Assembly (NCBI GenBank): GCA_014728085.1
Contig: WJMF01000038.1
Span: forward strand, 18,121 to 82,120
Direction of reading: 5' to 3'
From: Candidatus Zhuqueibacterota bacterium
GTDB taxonomy: Bacteria > Zhuqueibacterota > Zhuqueibacteria > Residuimicrobiales > Oceaniaggregativiventaceae
DNA length: 64,000 nucleotides
The notes below the pieces were generated by a model. It was given only the letters and a program-made list of their open reading frames with translations, searched no databases and had not been told where the DNA came from. The first letter of the stretch is position 1. Each line of letters begins with the position of its first letter. The position numbers and the translations under genes are program-made. Shown piece by piece: positions 16,304 to 25,209 of this stretch.

Positions 16304-16998
16304 ACCCGAAACATATATCCGGCACTGCGGATGCTGATAAAATATACCGGTTGAGACGGATTGGGTTCGAAATATCTGCGCAGCCGCATTATAAAATTAT
16401 CCACAGTCCTGGTATCAATTTCCGCATCAAGCTGCCAGACGTGTTTCAGCAATTCCTGGCGGGAAACCACTTTGTTCTTATGTTCGATCAGATAGCGCAA
16501 CAGCATGGCTTCGCGCTGAGTAAGACGAAAATTTTGCTTCCCTGAACTTGCGGTCAGATCAGCAAAATTAACGCGATTGTTGCCAAATTTAACAACAGGT
16601 TCGGAATCACTCGCCGACTGGTACCAGGCTTTGCGCTTGAGCATACCGCGTACCCGAAGCAACAACTCTTTAAGATGAAACGGCTTTGTCAGATAATCAT
16701 CGGCGCCGATCTCCAGGCCTTTTATCCGGTCTTCCGCGCTGGTGCGGGCGGTCAACATCAAAACAGGCATTTGCGGCTCATCGCCCAGTATTTGTTCAGC
16801 CACCTGAAATCCATCGATATAGGGAAGCATAATATCGAGTATAATAAGATCGAATCGATTGGTGCGGTAAAGCTCCAGCGCCTTGCGGCCGTCTTCCGCC
16901 CTCATGACGTCATACCCCTCCTCACCCAAATTGAATAAAAGCCCGGTTGCCAGGCTCTCTTCGTCTTCGACGACGAGAATTTTATGTTGCGGTGTCAT
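16276..16998 (-). CDS. OmpR-family response regulator
   Basis: A 240-residue two-domain regulator: receiver (res 5-120) with EDE at 11-13, phosphoacceptor D55 in LIILDIMLPYIDG, T in MLTARTS and K in LTKPFHL; and a winged-helix DNA-binding domain (res ~140-232) with 'RLTQREAMLLRYLIEHKNKV', 'SRQELLKHVW', 'DNFIMRLRRYF' and 'ISIRSAGYMFRV'. It overlaps the kinase gene's 3' end by 17 bp, so the pair is translationally coupled, kinase first. The last eight residues (NCSGGNRS) follow the normal family end and are encoded by sequence antisense to the permease relic, so the natural stop was probably lost in a deletion. Confidence 0.93.
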   Translation of the reverse strand: MTPQHKILVVEDEESLATGLLFNLGEEGYDVMRAEDGRKALELYRTNRFDLIILDIMLPYIDGFQVAEQILGDEPQMPVLMLTARTSAEDRIKGLEIGADDYLTKPFHLKELLLRVRGMLKRKAWYQSASDSEPVVKFGNNRVNFADLTASSGKQNFRLTQREAMLLRYLIEHKNKVVSRQELLKHVWQLDAEIDTRTVDNFIMRLRRYFEPNPSQPVYFISIRSAGYMFRVNCSGGNRS

Positions 16999-18025
16999 AC
17001 TGCTCCTCTCTTTCCTGACCAGACGACTGGCGCAATTTATGGGTCAGCTTTAGCAGTCTTTTGATATAACGCCGTTTGGTTGCCGGATAGACAGGTAGTT
17101 CGATAGTGAATTTAGTCCCCAGGTCTTTTCCTTCGCTATGCACTGAAATATTGCCGCCATGGTATTTTATAATTTCCCGAACCCAATAAAGACCAAGACC
17201 TGTGCCTTTGACACTGGGGCTGCGGGCATCGTGCAGCCGATAAAATTTGTTGAATATTTTTTTCTGCTTTTTCAAAGAAATCCCGATTCCATGATCGACA
17301 AAACAAACCGTAAAATTTTTGTCACTGGAGGAGAGAATGACGTCGATAGCAGGATACCCGACGCTATATTTAATTGCATTATCCATAAGATTATTAAAAA
17401 CAATCAACATGGCCTGTTTATCAACCACAACCCGACACTTCCCCGTTCCCCGCAAAGATATAGCGTCAGCAGGCAGTTTGGATTGCTGCCGCGCCTCCTC
17501 GACAATATCGCCGATAAGTTTATCTGCATTATAAATATGAAAATCATGAGCGACCTTTTTCTGTTCGAGTTTGGCAATCTCAAGAATGGAATTGATGAGA
17601 TTGTTAAGACGTATTGCATCTTTGCGCATCAACCGTAAAAATTCTTTTTGTTTTGTCTTTGATATATCTCGCTCACTCATGGTTTCGAGATAAAGCTGCA
17701 TAGAGGCAAGTGGTGATTTGAGCTCATGCGTAACATTGGCGATAAAATTATCATAAAACCGGTTCAAATTAAGCTGAACATTGAGATTCCGAAAAATAAG
17801 CGACATTGCGAAAGAGATCGCCACCAGAAGCACCAACCCGCCGACAAAAACAGCAATGTTCGAAGTCCTTGACAGGGTGCGCGGGGAGATCCATTCACTG
17901 ACCTGACTAAAAACGATGTGATTGGAGACATACCAGTAAATCCACAATCCGACCAGGGAGAGCCAGGCAACCTGGGCCAGTACAAAGACCAAAATGTGCC
18001 GAAAAAGAGACGTTTTTTTCTTCAT
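16982..18025 (-). CDS. Sensor histidine kinase with two membrane helices
   Basis: A 347-residue kinase. Two membrane helices (~res 8-32 and 57-79) enclose a short loop of about 25 residues, too small for a normal sensory domain, so it may sense the membrane or a partner. It then has HisKA with the H-box 'HELKSPLASMQLYLE', and HATPase with 'NNLMDNAIKYS', 'DHGIGISLKKQKKIFNKFYR' and 'GTGLGLYWVREIIKYHGG'. It ends in a basic tail. Partner of the OmpR-type regulator just downstream. There is no HAMP domain. Divergent from the B12 radical SAM gene across about 110 bp. Confidence 0.92.
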   Translation of the reverse strand: MKKKTSLFRHILVFVLAQVAWLSLVGLWIYWYVSNHIVFSQVSEWISPRTLSRTSNIAVFVGGLVLLVAISFAMSLIFRNLNVQLNLNRFYDNFIANVTHELKSPLASMQLYLETMSERDISKTKQKEFLRLMRKDAIRLNNLINSILEIAKLEQKKVAHDFHIYNADKLIGDIVEEARQQSKLPADAISLRGTGKCRVVVDKQAMLIVFNNLMDNAIKYSVGYPAIDVILSSSDKNFTVCFVDHGIGISLKKQKKIFNKFYRLHDARSPSVKGTGLGLYWVREIIKYHGGNISVHSEGKDLGTKFTIELPVYPATKRRYIKRLLKLTHKLRQSSGQEREEQYDTAT

Positions 18026-18137
18026 CCGTTCAATCGGGTTTTACAATAGTTTTACAAATCTCTATAGATAAATTTCTTATATTAAGTTAGCAGAGTTTTT
18101 TAAAATTCAAAAATAAAAACCCAATGTTGAGGTAAAA

Positions 18138-19619
18138 ATGAAAAAAATTCTTCTGGTCAACCCCGAAACCCCTTCCACTTTTTGGAGTTTCAAGAACGCG
18201 ATCCAGTTTATCTCCAAAAAAGCATCTGATATCCCTCTTGGGCTTTTAACGGTGGCATCGATGTTACCGCAGTCCTGGGAAAAAATATTTATTGATTTAA
18301 ACATTGAAAAATTACATGATAAAGATATTGAATGGGCTGATTATGTTTTTCTCGGCGGTATGAGTATACAGCTTGACTCATTTAAAAAGGTAGCAAGACG
18401 GTGTAACGGACTGGAAACGCCTGTCATCGCCGGCGGTCCCCTGGTGACCACGGAACATGAAAGGCTGGTCGGCATCGATCATCTCGTACTGGGTGAGGCG
18501 GAAAGCATCCTGCCAAAACTCGTTGAGGACATTGAACATGACAACGTCAAAGCCGTCTATCAATGCGCTGATTTTCCGCTTCTCCACACCACACCGGCAC
18601 CCATGTGGAGCTTGCTGAAGCAAAATAAATATGCCCAGATGAGCATTCAATATTCACGGGGATGCCCGTTCGATTGTGAATTTTGCAGCATCGTATTGCT
18701 TAACGGCCGTAACCCCCGCACCAAGAGCAAAGCACAGCTGCTGGCGGAACTGCAGTCACTTTACGACTCCGGCTGGCGCGGAAATGTCTTTATCGTGGAT
18801 GATAATTTTATCGGTAAAAAGCAAAAACTGAAAAAAGAAGTCCTGCCCGCTCTCATCGACTGGTCGCAACAGCATCAATATCCCTTTCAGTTTACCACCG
18901 AAGCATCGATCAATCTGGCGGACGATATTGACTTGCTAAAACTCATGGTCAAAGCCGGATTTACACATATCTTTATCGGCATCGAAACGCCGAATCATGA
19001 GAGTCTGGCCGAATGCGGCAAAGCACAAAATCAGAAACTCGATATGATCGATGCCGTAAAGCTGCTGCAAAAAGAGGGCTTGAGAGTATCCGGAGGCTTT
19101 ATCGTCGGATTTGACCACGATCCCCCCTCTATTTTTGAACAACAGATCAGCTTTATTCAGAAAAGCGGTATCGTTACCGCCATGGTCGGCTTGCTGAATG
19201 CGCCCACCGGCACAAAACTGTTTAACCGCCTCAAATCGGAAGACCGCCTGCTCAATCTGATGAGCGGAGATAATATGGATGGATCGATCAATTTCATACC
19301 CAAAATGAAATATCAGGAGCTCATCAAAGGCTATAAACAAATCGTCACCACCATCTATTCACCAAAAGCCTATTACGAACGGGTAAAACTCTTCCTCAAA
19401 GAGTATAAAATGCCGGTAAAAATCCCGCTACGCATCAAGCCGGAAGAGCTGCATGCCTTTTTTCGCTCAATCTGGAAACTGGGTATTTTGGAAAATGGCC
19501 GGCGCTATTACTGGAAGCTCGTTTTTTATACGCTCTTTAACCATCCCAAAAAATTCCCTACCGCCATTACCATGGCGATCTATGGATTCCATTTTCGCAA
19601 AGTCATTCAGGGAATCTGA
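18138..19619 (+). CDS. B12-binding-domain radical SAM enzyme (DUF4070-like C-terminus)
   Basis: A 493-residue enzyme. Residues 1-140 form a cobalamin-binding-like Rossmann domain (start 'KKILLVNPETPSTFWSF', 'DIPLGLLTVASML', 'VIAGGPLVT', 'LVLGEAE'). There is no obvious DxHxxG, so B12 may be bound without His ligation. The radical SAM core carries C176-xxx-C180-xx-C183 (RGCPFDCEFC) and 'FIVDDNFIG'. The C-terminal ~170 residues resemble DUF4070. Relatives include methyltransferases and ring-forming enzymes acting on lipids or small molecules, hopanoid enzymes among them; the substrate here is unknown. TTTACA-N17-TATAGA at 18040-18068 could be the promoter. A terminator follows at 19664. Confidence 0.85.
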   Translation: MKKILLVNPETPSTFWSFKNAIQFISKKASDIPLGLLTVASMLPQSWEKIFIDLNIEKLHDKDIEWADYVFLGGMSIQLDSFKKVARRCNGLETPVIAGGPLVTTEHERLVGIDHLVLGEAESILPKLVEDIEHDNVKAVYQCADFPLLHTTPAPMWSLLKQNKYAQMSIQYSRGCPFDCEFCSIVLLNGRNPRTKSKAQLLAELQSLYDSGWRGNVFIVDDNFIGKKQKLKKEVLPALIDWSQQHQYPFQFTTEASINLADDIDLLKLMVKAGFTHIFIGIETPNHESLAECGKAQNQKLDMIDAVKLLQKEGLRVSGGFIVGFDHDPPSIFEQQISFIQKSGIVTAMVGLLNAPTGTKLFNRLKSEDRLLNLMSGDNMDGSINFIPKMKYQELIKGYKQIVTTIYSPKAYYERVKLFLKEYKMPVKIPLRIKPEELHAFFRSIWKLGILENGRRYYWKLVFYTLFNHPKKFPTAITMAIYGFHFRKVIQGI

Positions 19620-19663
19620 ATCGACAGTGAATCGATTTTTGACCCGTAGTTTATTTCCCCGGT

Positions 19664-19699
19664 CTGCCGGAGCGGTCAGCGTTCCGGCAGTCATCTTTT
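19664..19699 (+). terminator. Intrinsic terminator of the B12 radical SAM gene
   Basis: CTGCCGGA (19664-19671) pairs with TCCGGCAG (19683-19690) across an 11-nt loop, followed closely by TTTTT (19695-19699). A second small hairpin, CCCTCT-GGGC-AGAGGG, lies at 19701-19716. The 400-bp gap to 20019 also holds a distant 9-bp inverted repeat (GCAGGAATT 19724-19732 with 19766-19774) and AACGGC-AAAA-GCCGTT at 19913-19928. I see no gene in it. Confidence 0.6.
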
Positions 19700-19869
19700 T
19701 CCCTCTGGGCAGAGGGTAAAAGAGCAGGAATTGGAAACAGAGTCCCTTTCACATTGTGGTTGTTTAATTCCTGCCAGCAGATAGTTGTTTTTTCCCTTTT
19801 ATTATACTTTTACACAACCTTATCGCTTGCTGTAATGATGAAATCACCCAACATTCCACAGCAAAAATA

Positions 19870-19898
19870 TTGAGCGAAAGAGAAAAAAAGCGTATCTT
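19870..19898 (+). promoter_or_regulatory. Putative FCB-type promoter of the AlkD-like gene
   Basis: TTGAGC (19870-19875), 17 bp, TATCTT (19893-19898): the same hexamers and spacing as at 4202-4230. It is 120 bp before the AlkD-like start. The leader would include the small AACGGC/GCCGTT hairpin at 19913-19928. Confidence 0.4.
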
Positions 19899-20019
19899 TA
19901 GATGAAAAGGAGAACGGCAAAAGCCGTTGTGAAAAATGCCAATAACCACCATTGTCATAACCGTTCCGATGGTTCCGGATTTATGCATCGCGGTCGTATA
20001 ACCAGGAGGAGAAAACGCT

Positions 20020-20739
20020 ATGAACGCCGTCGAACTCTACCATGATTTAAAATCTTACTGTGAGCAACATGCGGATGCGGCTGTGGTAAAAAAATATTCC
20101 CGATTTTTCAAAGAGGGCTATGATGCCCATGGTGTTCGGGATAACCTGCTCCACAGCAAAGTCGATTTGCTTCTGACAAAAGAGGATATCGATCTGCCGT
20201 TGATTTACGAAACCGCCCGTTTGCTGGTCAGGAGTGGAAAATATGAAGAGACCTTTCTGGCGGTGATGTTACTGCGACCCCACCCGAAAAAATTTTCAAC
20301 CACCCTCTTTGCAGAACTCACCCAATGGTTCGAAACCGGCATCCACAACTGGGCGCATACGGATGTCATTTGCCGTGACCTCTCCTCCCCGCTGCTGCTA
20401 AAAAAAATTATCGACCTGAACGATTTGGCACCGTGGCGGAAAGCGGAAAACAAATACCAACGCCGCGCCGTGCCGGTGTCACTGATTCCGCTGCTGAAAC
20501 AAAGCGATGATTACCAACCGTTCTTCAAGTGTATAGAACCACTCATGCAGGATCCGGAACGCTGCGTACAACAGGGACTGGGCTGGTTTTTACGGGAAGC
20601 CTGGAAACTGAAACGGGATGAAACCGAAACGTTTTTGCTGAAATGGAAGGAAACCGCTCCGCGTGTGATTTATCAGTACGCCACCGAGAAAATGACCAGG
20701 GAAGAAAAACAACGGTTCAGAAGAGAGAAAAAAAAATAA
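20020..20739 (+). CDS. AlkD-like DNA alkylation repair (HEAT-fold) protein
   Basis: A 239-residue all-helical protein of the AlkC/AlkD family, which in known members removes N3- and N7-alkylated purines from DNA. Recognisable parts are 'YSRFFKEGYDAHGVRDN', 'WFETGIHNWAHTDVICRDLS', 'WRKAENKYQRRAVPVSLIPL' and 'QQGLGWFLREAWK'. The WAHTDVIC segment aligns with the catalytic-site D of the family (NWDLxD), although the surrounding residues differ, so activity should not be assumed. A strong AGGAGGAG precedes ATG 20020. It stands alone apart from a short hypothetical gene downstream. Confidence 0.8.
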   Translation: MNAVELYHDLKSYCEQHADAAVVKKYSRFFKEGYDAHGVRDNLLHSKVDLLLTKEDIDLPLIYETARLLVRSGKYEETFLAVMLLRPHPKKFSTTLFAELTQWFETGIHNWAHTDVICRDLSSPLLLKKIIDLNDLAPWRKAENKYQRRAVPVSLIPLLKQSDDYQPFFKCIEPLMQDPERCVQQGLGWFLREAWKLKRDETETFLLKWKETAPRVIYQYATEKMTREEKQRFRREKKK

Positions 20740-20765
20740 ATCCGGTTCTGCTGCAGGGCTACTAT

Positions 20766-21023
20766 ATGCCTTCGATCGTGGATATATATGAGCGATATAA
20801 AGAGAGCATCAAAGTTCTGTGCATCCTTCCTGACTTGGTCCGATACAGAAAACGACTATTTAAAAAGAACGGCGAAATTGTATTAAAAGCGATGCAGGCG
20901 GATCAGGTGAATCCCTATAAACAAAACCTGGCGGAGGAAATTGCAGACAATATCGAACATTACCTCCTGCCGGAGGTGTTTGCCTCAGACTCGTCCTATC
21001 AAACGTTTACCGATAAAGTCTGA
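20766..21023 (+). CDS. Hypothetical 85-residue protein
   Basis: A short helical protein starting at ATG 20766, 26 bp after the AlkD-like stop. It has alternating charged and hydrophobic residues ('VDIYERYKESIKVLCILPDLVRY', split by charged residues) and an acidic C-terminal half. No family is recognised, there is no signal or membrane segment, and the ribosome site is weak. The frame continues upstream inside the AlkD gene, which weakens the case. Plausible small gene, not certain. Confidence 0.35.
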   Translation: MPSIVDIYERYKESIKVLCILPDLVRYRKRLFKKNGEIVLKAMQADQVNPYKQNLAEEIADNIEHYLLPEVFASDSSYQTFTDKV

Positions 21024-21075
21024 AAACACGCCGGGCGATCTGCCTCCGTCATGATTGGCCTGAGCGCTGCTGGTT

Positions 21076-21405
21076 CTACTTTGTCTTTCCGCTGTTTCTG
21101 AATGTATAGCGCAAATGGATAATTCGATTATAAATTGTACCGATGATCCAACCGGTAATTGCACCATAGACAAAGCCCCAGATAAAGCCGATCAGGCTAC
21201 CGCCCCATGAGACCGAATAACCGAAAAAAAACTGGCTCAACAGTCTCAGATGCGGCCCCACGGTTTCACCACCTTTGATCAGCAGCCAGGCAGTCATGAG
21301 AAAAATAACACCACCGCCGACCAGGCCACAGATGACGGCGAGTATCGTGGCGTGTATATGCGCCACGGTGGATAGAATAATTTCATCTTCATCCGTTTTT
21401 TTCAT
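21076..21405 (-). CDS. Small membrane protein related to the C-terminus of the upstream oxidoreductase
   Basis: A 109-residue protein with two long hydrophobic helices (~res 18-45 and 65-90). The second region, 'FFFGYSVSWGGSLIGFIWGF' followed by 'VYGAITGWIIGTIYNRI', resembles the last ~60 residues of the FAD oxidoreductase encoded 18 bp upstream ('NNYLVGYRVSPFGAVLGGIE', 'GILGFVLGYIFAGLRN'). Both have the spacing GYxVSxxGxxxGxxxG. The same module occurs in short proteins sometimes annotated as holin-like; here it is more likely a membrane partner. Last gene of the glycan minus arm. The upstream start has GGAG. Confidence 0.6.
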   Translation of the reverse strand: MKKTDEDEIILSTVAHIHATILAVICGLVGGGVIFLMTAWLLIKGGETVGPHLRLLSQFFFGYSVSWGGSLIGFIWGFVYGAITGWIIGTIYNRIIHLRYTFRNSGKTK

Positions 21406-21423
21406 ATTATTCTCCTGAATGAA

Positions 21424-23223
21424 TTAACTCAGAATATCCTTGTGTTGCAAGGATTCGAAATATTTTTTTGTTCTCTTTGCGTATAGTTTAATACCCAGAT
21501 TTCGAAGTCCGGCAAAAATATAGCCCAATACAAATCCCAGGATACCCGTTTCAATACCTCCCAATACCGCACCAAAGGGGGACACCCGGTAACCGACAAG
21601 ATAATTGTTCAATAAAGAAAGCGCTGATATCAGTGGCTTTTCATGCACCAGCCAGGCAACCAAGGTGACCATAAAAACAAGGAATGCAAATACAACAGCA
21701 ATGGAAATTCCCAAAGCGGGGGCATCGAGATAGGCGAACTCTTGTTTTAAAAAGTCTTCCATCAACCGATCCGCAGAGTCTTTACGCTCACTCTCTTCCA
21801 GATAACTTTTTTCCGTATTGACTTTCCAAATGTTATGGGTAGCCCCATACAAATTACGAGCAGCATATATTCCGGTCAACATAGAGTGATCCTGATTATT
21901 GTACCGGTGCAGACCATTGCGTCCGATTGTTTGCAGATTTTCGAAACTTGAAAGATAATTACGAATAATGTCGAGATTATCATCGTATTTTGCATCATAA
22001 ACCGGATAGGCTTTTTCCATTCGCACGAGGGTACCATCTAAAATATCCTCAGGAGCGACCAGGCCGATTTTAACGCATTCCGACATTCCCAGTTGAATCA
22101 ATTCAGCGTCGGGTTTGTTCCACAGGGGGTCATCTTTCCAGAGAAAGTATTCCAGTCCCAGTGAAGTCTTTGAAGCGTCCGGCACCATGTCGGGACTCCA
22201 GTTTTTATAATTTTGAACTCTGCCCATCAGTACATCCGCAGAATGAATATAAAGCCAGTTATCCTCAAAAATATGAGGTTTGTTGATGATTAAAATCACC
22301 GTAAAATAGTCGCGATAGCGCAATTCGCTCGCGGCTTTTAACACCTGATCCGAAGGCGGTGGATCGAGCGCAAAAATGAGATGCCGCAATGGCATAGAGT
22401 TGATGAGGTGAGAAACACAGTGCTCGAAAGTTTCACCACTGTTCGAAACAGACTGAACCCCCCTGATTTTCAGATGCTCATGGTAAATTCTGTTGACCCG
22501 GTGATCCGGTTCGACGCGGCTGTTGTTTTTCTCGAGCTTTTCCCGGCATCGCTGCCATATCATACCCGGACCGTAGCGCGGGTAAAAGAATTCCTCGATC
22601 AATGAAGTGATAACCTCTCCGCTTTTATCGGTGGAGCGATTGAAAATGGCATTTTTCAACGCTTCGCTCAGTGATAAATTTTTAATGCGCTGGGCAGCCC
22701 AATGTGAAGATAACTGATCGCAGGGAATTCCCCATACCTTTTCCGTATACGTTTTGAAAAAAATTTCGTACAACCTTTTCCCGAACCGGTTGCTCACCCA
22801 CTGCTCAAAATTGTCTTCCCGGCGGTGCGGAAATCCTTTGGCAGCCAGATAGCTCGCAAAAATTCTAACGCTTTCCGCGATGCCGAGATTATGCAAGGCG
22901 TTGCGATAGGTCAGAGGATAGTCAAAAAAACGGCCGTTATAAAAAATACGCGATTTTCGCTGCCGGGTTAAAAATTCCTCTCCCAAAATTTCCCGCCATA
23001 TGTTCTGAATATAGGGAACTTTGGTAAAAAAACGATGGCCGCCGATATCAAATCGAAATCCATCGTATTCCACTGTTCGCGAAATACCGCCGACGATATG
23101 ATCGCTTTCAAGAATAACACACGTGTTACCATGCTTTGACAATTCATAGGCGCAGGTGAGGCCTGCGGGACCGGCACCGATGATTACAATATTTTGTTTA
23201 CCTTCGATGGCATCTTCTCCCAA
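21424..23223 (-). CDS. FAD-dependent oxidoreductase (amine-oxidase/UDP-galactopyranose-mutase-like) with C-terminal membrane module
   Basis: A 599-residue protein. Residues 12-60 hold the Rossmann FAD motif IVIIGAGPAGLTCAYE and 'GGISRTVEYDGFRFDIGGHR', the pattern of flavin amine oxidases and of UDP-galactopyranose-mutase-like enzymes found in polysaccharide loci. The C-terminal 95 residues add two membrane helices, so the enzyme is probably tethered to the inner membrane. The start is uncertain: there is no ATG near the N-terminus, and TTG 23223, directly after the upstream gene's TAA, is the best candidate. In the cluster it could oxidise or isomerise a sugar or polyprenyl-linked intermediate (inference). 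Confidence 0.8.
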   Translation of the reverse strand: MGEDAIEGKQNIVIIGAGPAGLTCAYELSKHGNTCVILESDHIVGGISRTVEYDGFRFDIGGHRFFTKVPYIQNIWREILGEEFLTRQRKSRIFYNGRFFDYPLTYRNALHNLGIAESVRIFASYLAAKGFPHRREDNFEQWVSNRFGKRLYEIFFKTYTEKVWGIPCDQLSSHWAAQRIKNLSLSEALKNAIFNRSTDKSGEVITSLIEEFFYPRYGPGMIWQRCREKLEKNNSRVEPDHRVNRIYHEHLKIRGVQSVSNSGETFEHCVSHLINSMPLRHLIFALDPPPSDQVLKAASELRYRDYFTVILIINKPHIFEDNWLYIHSADVLMGRVQNYKNWSPDMVPDASKTSLGLEYFLWKDDPLWNKPDAELIQLGMSECVKIGLVAPEDILDGTLVRMEKAYPVYDAKYDDNLDIIRNYLSSFENLQTIGRNGLHRYNNQDHSMLTGIYAARNLYGATHNIWKVNTEKSYLEESERKDSADRLMEDFLKQEFAYLDAPALGISIAVVFAFLVFMVTLVAWLVHEKPLISALSLLNNYLVGYRVSPFGAVLGGIETGILGFVLGYIFAGLRNLGIKLYAKRTKKYFESLQHKDILS

Positions 23224-24234
23224 TTAATGTCGTCTCAGGATATGATACTGCACATTGCCGATAAGAAAGGATATTCCGCTGTAGAGATAATATAACAGGT
23301 GCAGGAAAAGGGCTTTTATCGAAAAAACCATACCGCGTTTATTAAGAAAAAAACGATACAGCTTGAGATTGAACAGGATAACAGCTAAAATGACGAAAAA
23401 GGCATAGAACAGTCCACAGAGGGGCGGAAGAAAAAAGAGCAGAACGAGTGAGAACACCAGAGAGACACAAAGCCGTTGCCCTTTGCTGACATTGAGATCA
23501 TTTTGAAACCGGCGGTTCTGTAACATGAGAACCGTCCATGGTATACCCCTCTGAAACACATCGGTTTTTATCAGTTGAATCAAAGTCCACTTTTTCAGGT
23601 GTTTTACCTGTAACGCCTTGACCAGACGAATGGAATACCCCGCTTTTGTCAAACGATATCCGAGTTCGATATCCTCTATCATCGGTTTTCGGTATTTTGT
23701 ATTAAAACCATCCATGTTGAGAAAAACTTCGCGCCTGACGGCACCACACCCGGCCCAAAAGGTATGTGCCTCTTCACGGGCTGTCTGGTGGGTAAAGTGA
23801 TGATACAGATTTTTAAATTGGCTGACCATACCATTGTGCGCGGGTTCATCGTCGTAAGATCCAAAGACGGCATCAACATTATCGCGTTGAAACGCCTGAT
23901 AAACTTTTTCCAGCGTATCCTGATGGCACAGCACATCGGCATCTATGAAAAAGAGAATCCTGCCCCCGGCTTTACGCACGCCATGGTTTCGGGCGGCAGC
24001 AGGACCGGAGTTGCTGATCTGAATCAATTTGACATCATGACAACGGGCCACAGCAGCGGAATCATCCGTCGACCCGTCGTCGATGACGATACATTCAAAA
24101 TCGTCAAACGCCGACAAGAACAAATGGTTCAAACAGCGATCGAGATTACGTGCGTCATTATAAACCGGAATAATCACAGAGATAGCGGCAACGGAATCTT
24201 TATCGCTCATCATATGCTGTTCTTTGTTATTCAA
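23224..24234 (-). CDS. Glycosyltransferase family 2 with C-terminal membrane helices
   Basis: A 336-residue GT-A enzyme. It opens 'ISVIIPVYNDARNLDRCLNH', has 'CIVIDDGSTDDSAAVAR', 'NSGPAAARNHGVRKAGGRIL' and the metal-binding 'FFIDADV' (DAD in place of DxD), then 'WAGCGAVRREVFLNMDGF' and 'IEDIELGYRLTKAGY' (the ED catalytic base region). Three hydrophobic helices close the protein, placing it at the cytoplasmic face of the membrane. The start is probably TTG 24234, preceded by GGAGAAGG; ATG 24213 lacks a ribosome site. Its place between the acyltransferase and the oxidoreductase indicates glycan assembly. Confidence 0.88.
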   Translation of the reverse strand: MNNKEQHMMSDKDSVAAISVIIPVYNDARNLDRCLNHLFLSAFDDFECIVIDDGSTDDSAAVARCHDVKLIQISNSGPAAARNHGVRKAGGRILFFIDADVLCHQDTLEKVYQAFQRDNVDAVFGSYDDEPAHNGMVSQFKNLYHHFTHQTAREEAHTFWAGCGAVRREVFLNMDGFNTKYRKPMIEDIELGYRLTKAGYSIRLVKALQVKHLKKWTLIQLIKTDVFQRGIPWTVLMLQNRRFQNDLNVSKGQRLCVSLVFSLVLLFFLPPLCGLFYAFFVILAVILFNLKLYRFFLNKRGMVFSIKALFLHLLYYLYSGISFLIGNVQYHILRRH

Positions 24235-24255
24235 ACCTTCTCCAAAAAGAGAACC

Positions 24256-25209
24256 TTATAATAATTCGTTTAATGTCAAAAAGCGACGATGCCGCCATAT
24301 CAATAACGGATGCAACGCTTTCGGAACCGCACAATCTTCCGGCAGTAAAAGCGTCCAGCAGGTATGCGGCCAGGGGTCACGACAAGGCTGAGCACCCCAT
24401 TTTTTTTTATGGTTATAGACGCCATCGTTCACAAAAGGCCTGCTACGTAAAAGATCGAGCACGGTAAAGTCATTCTCTTGAGCCCATTTGTCCAGTAAAT
24501 AATATCCCGCCGAAAGCGCACCGCGATGCAAATGTCTTTTGAAATCCCCTGCCATACCCAGAGCCAGTATTGTAAGTTGAGCGGCATTGCGCACGCAAAA
24601 AATCGCTGCCACCCAGACACCGGATGTTTCTACCTTGAAAAGAAGTCCTTTTCCCTGCTGCAAAAGATTTTGCAGGCACGCTTTTGTTCTCACGTGACTC
24701 AGATTGCCATATCGCCAGTAGATGTAGGGCAAATAATAATTCTCGTAAAAAATATCGACTTGCTCCGGCTCCCGACTGCATGTGAATGTATACCCATACT
24801 TTCTGGCCTTGCGGCCATAATTATCTTCAATGGACCTGCGCCTGGCGCGATAATGTTCGCCGCCGAGTTCAACTTTTTGACGTATCCAGGGATAAGTGAT
24901 CCATTGTGAACGGCAAAGACCTTTTAAAAAACGGTTGATCTCAATAATGGTGATACCGTCATAACGGCAATATCTTTTCAGTTGCCAGGGCGCGATGGTA
25001 GCTTTCCTCTCAAAATGATGATCTTTAAACACAGTGTTTCTCAGATAGTCCAGACTCTCCCCCTCTCCGATATATCTGACCCTGGTCTTTTGCTCATCAT
25101 GAGTCCAGCTAAACACCTTCAGACGCAGCGTTCGGGGCAGCAGGGCAAATCGCTTGAAAATACTCATCACTGCCAGGTGGTGGTTTTGAAAAGGTTCAGA
25201 GACATTCAT
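24256..25209 (-). CDS. FemAB/BioF2-like (GNAT-fold) acyltransferase
   Basis: A 317-residue soluble protein. The second half, 'IFYENYYLPYIYWRYGNLSH', 'VETSGVWVAAIFCVRNAAQL', 'LHRGALSAGYYLLDKWAQEN' and 'TVLDLLRSRPFVNDGVYNHK', followed by KKWGA, matches the GNAT fold of FemAB-like or CelD/BcsL-type transferases, in which the substrate helix 'ALSAGYYLLDKWA' and the KxxWG end are typical. FemAB relatives move an aminoacyl group from tRNA, or an acyl group from CoA, onto a glycan or peptide. It overlaps the radical SAM gene by 4 bp and so is tightly coupled. Donor and acceptor are unknown. Confidence 0.65.
   Translation of the reverse strand: MNVSEPFQNHHLAVMSIFKRFALLPRTLRLKVFSWTHDEQKTRVRYIGEGESLDYLRNTVFKDHHFERKATIAPWQLKRYCRYDGITIIEINRFLKGLCRSQWITYPWIRQKVELGGEHYRARRRSIEDNYGRKARKYGYTFTCSREPEQVDIFYENYYLPYIYWRYGNLSHVRTKACLQNLLQQGKGLLFKVETSGVWVAAIFCVRNAAQLTILALGMAGDFKRHLHRGALSAGYYLLDKWAQENDFTVLDLLRSRPFVNDGVYNHKKKWGAQPCRDPWPHTCWTLLLPEDCAVPKALHPLLIWRHRRFLTLNELL

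Noticed and set aside
20643..20765. Upstream extension of the 85-residue hypothetical protein into the AlkD-like gene
   Set aside because: It would overlap about 100 bp of a well-supported gene in another frame, and the extra residues are highly charged and unlike the rest.
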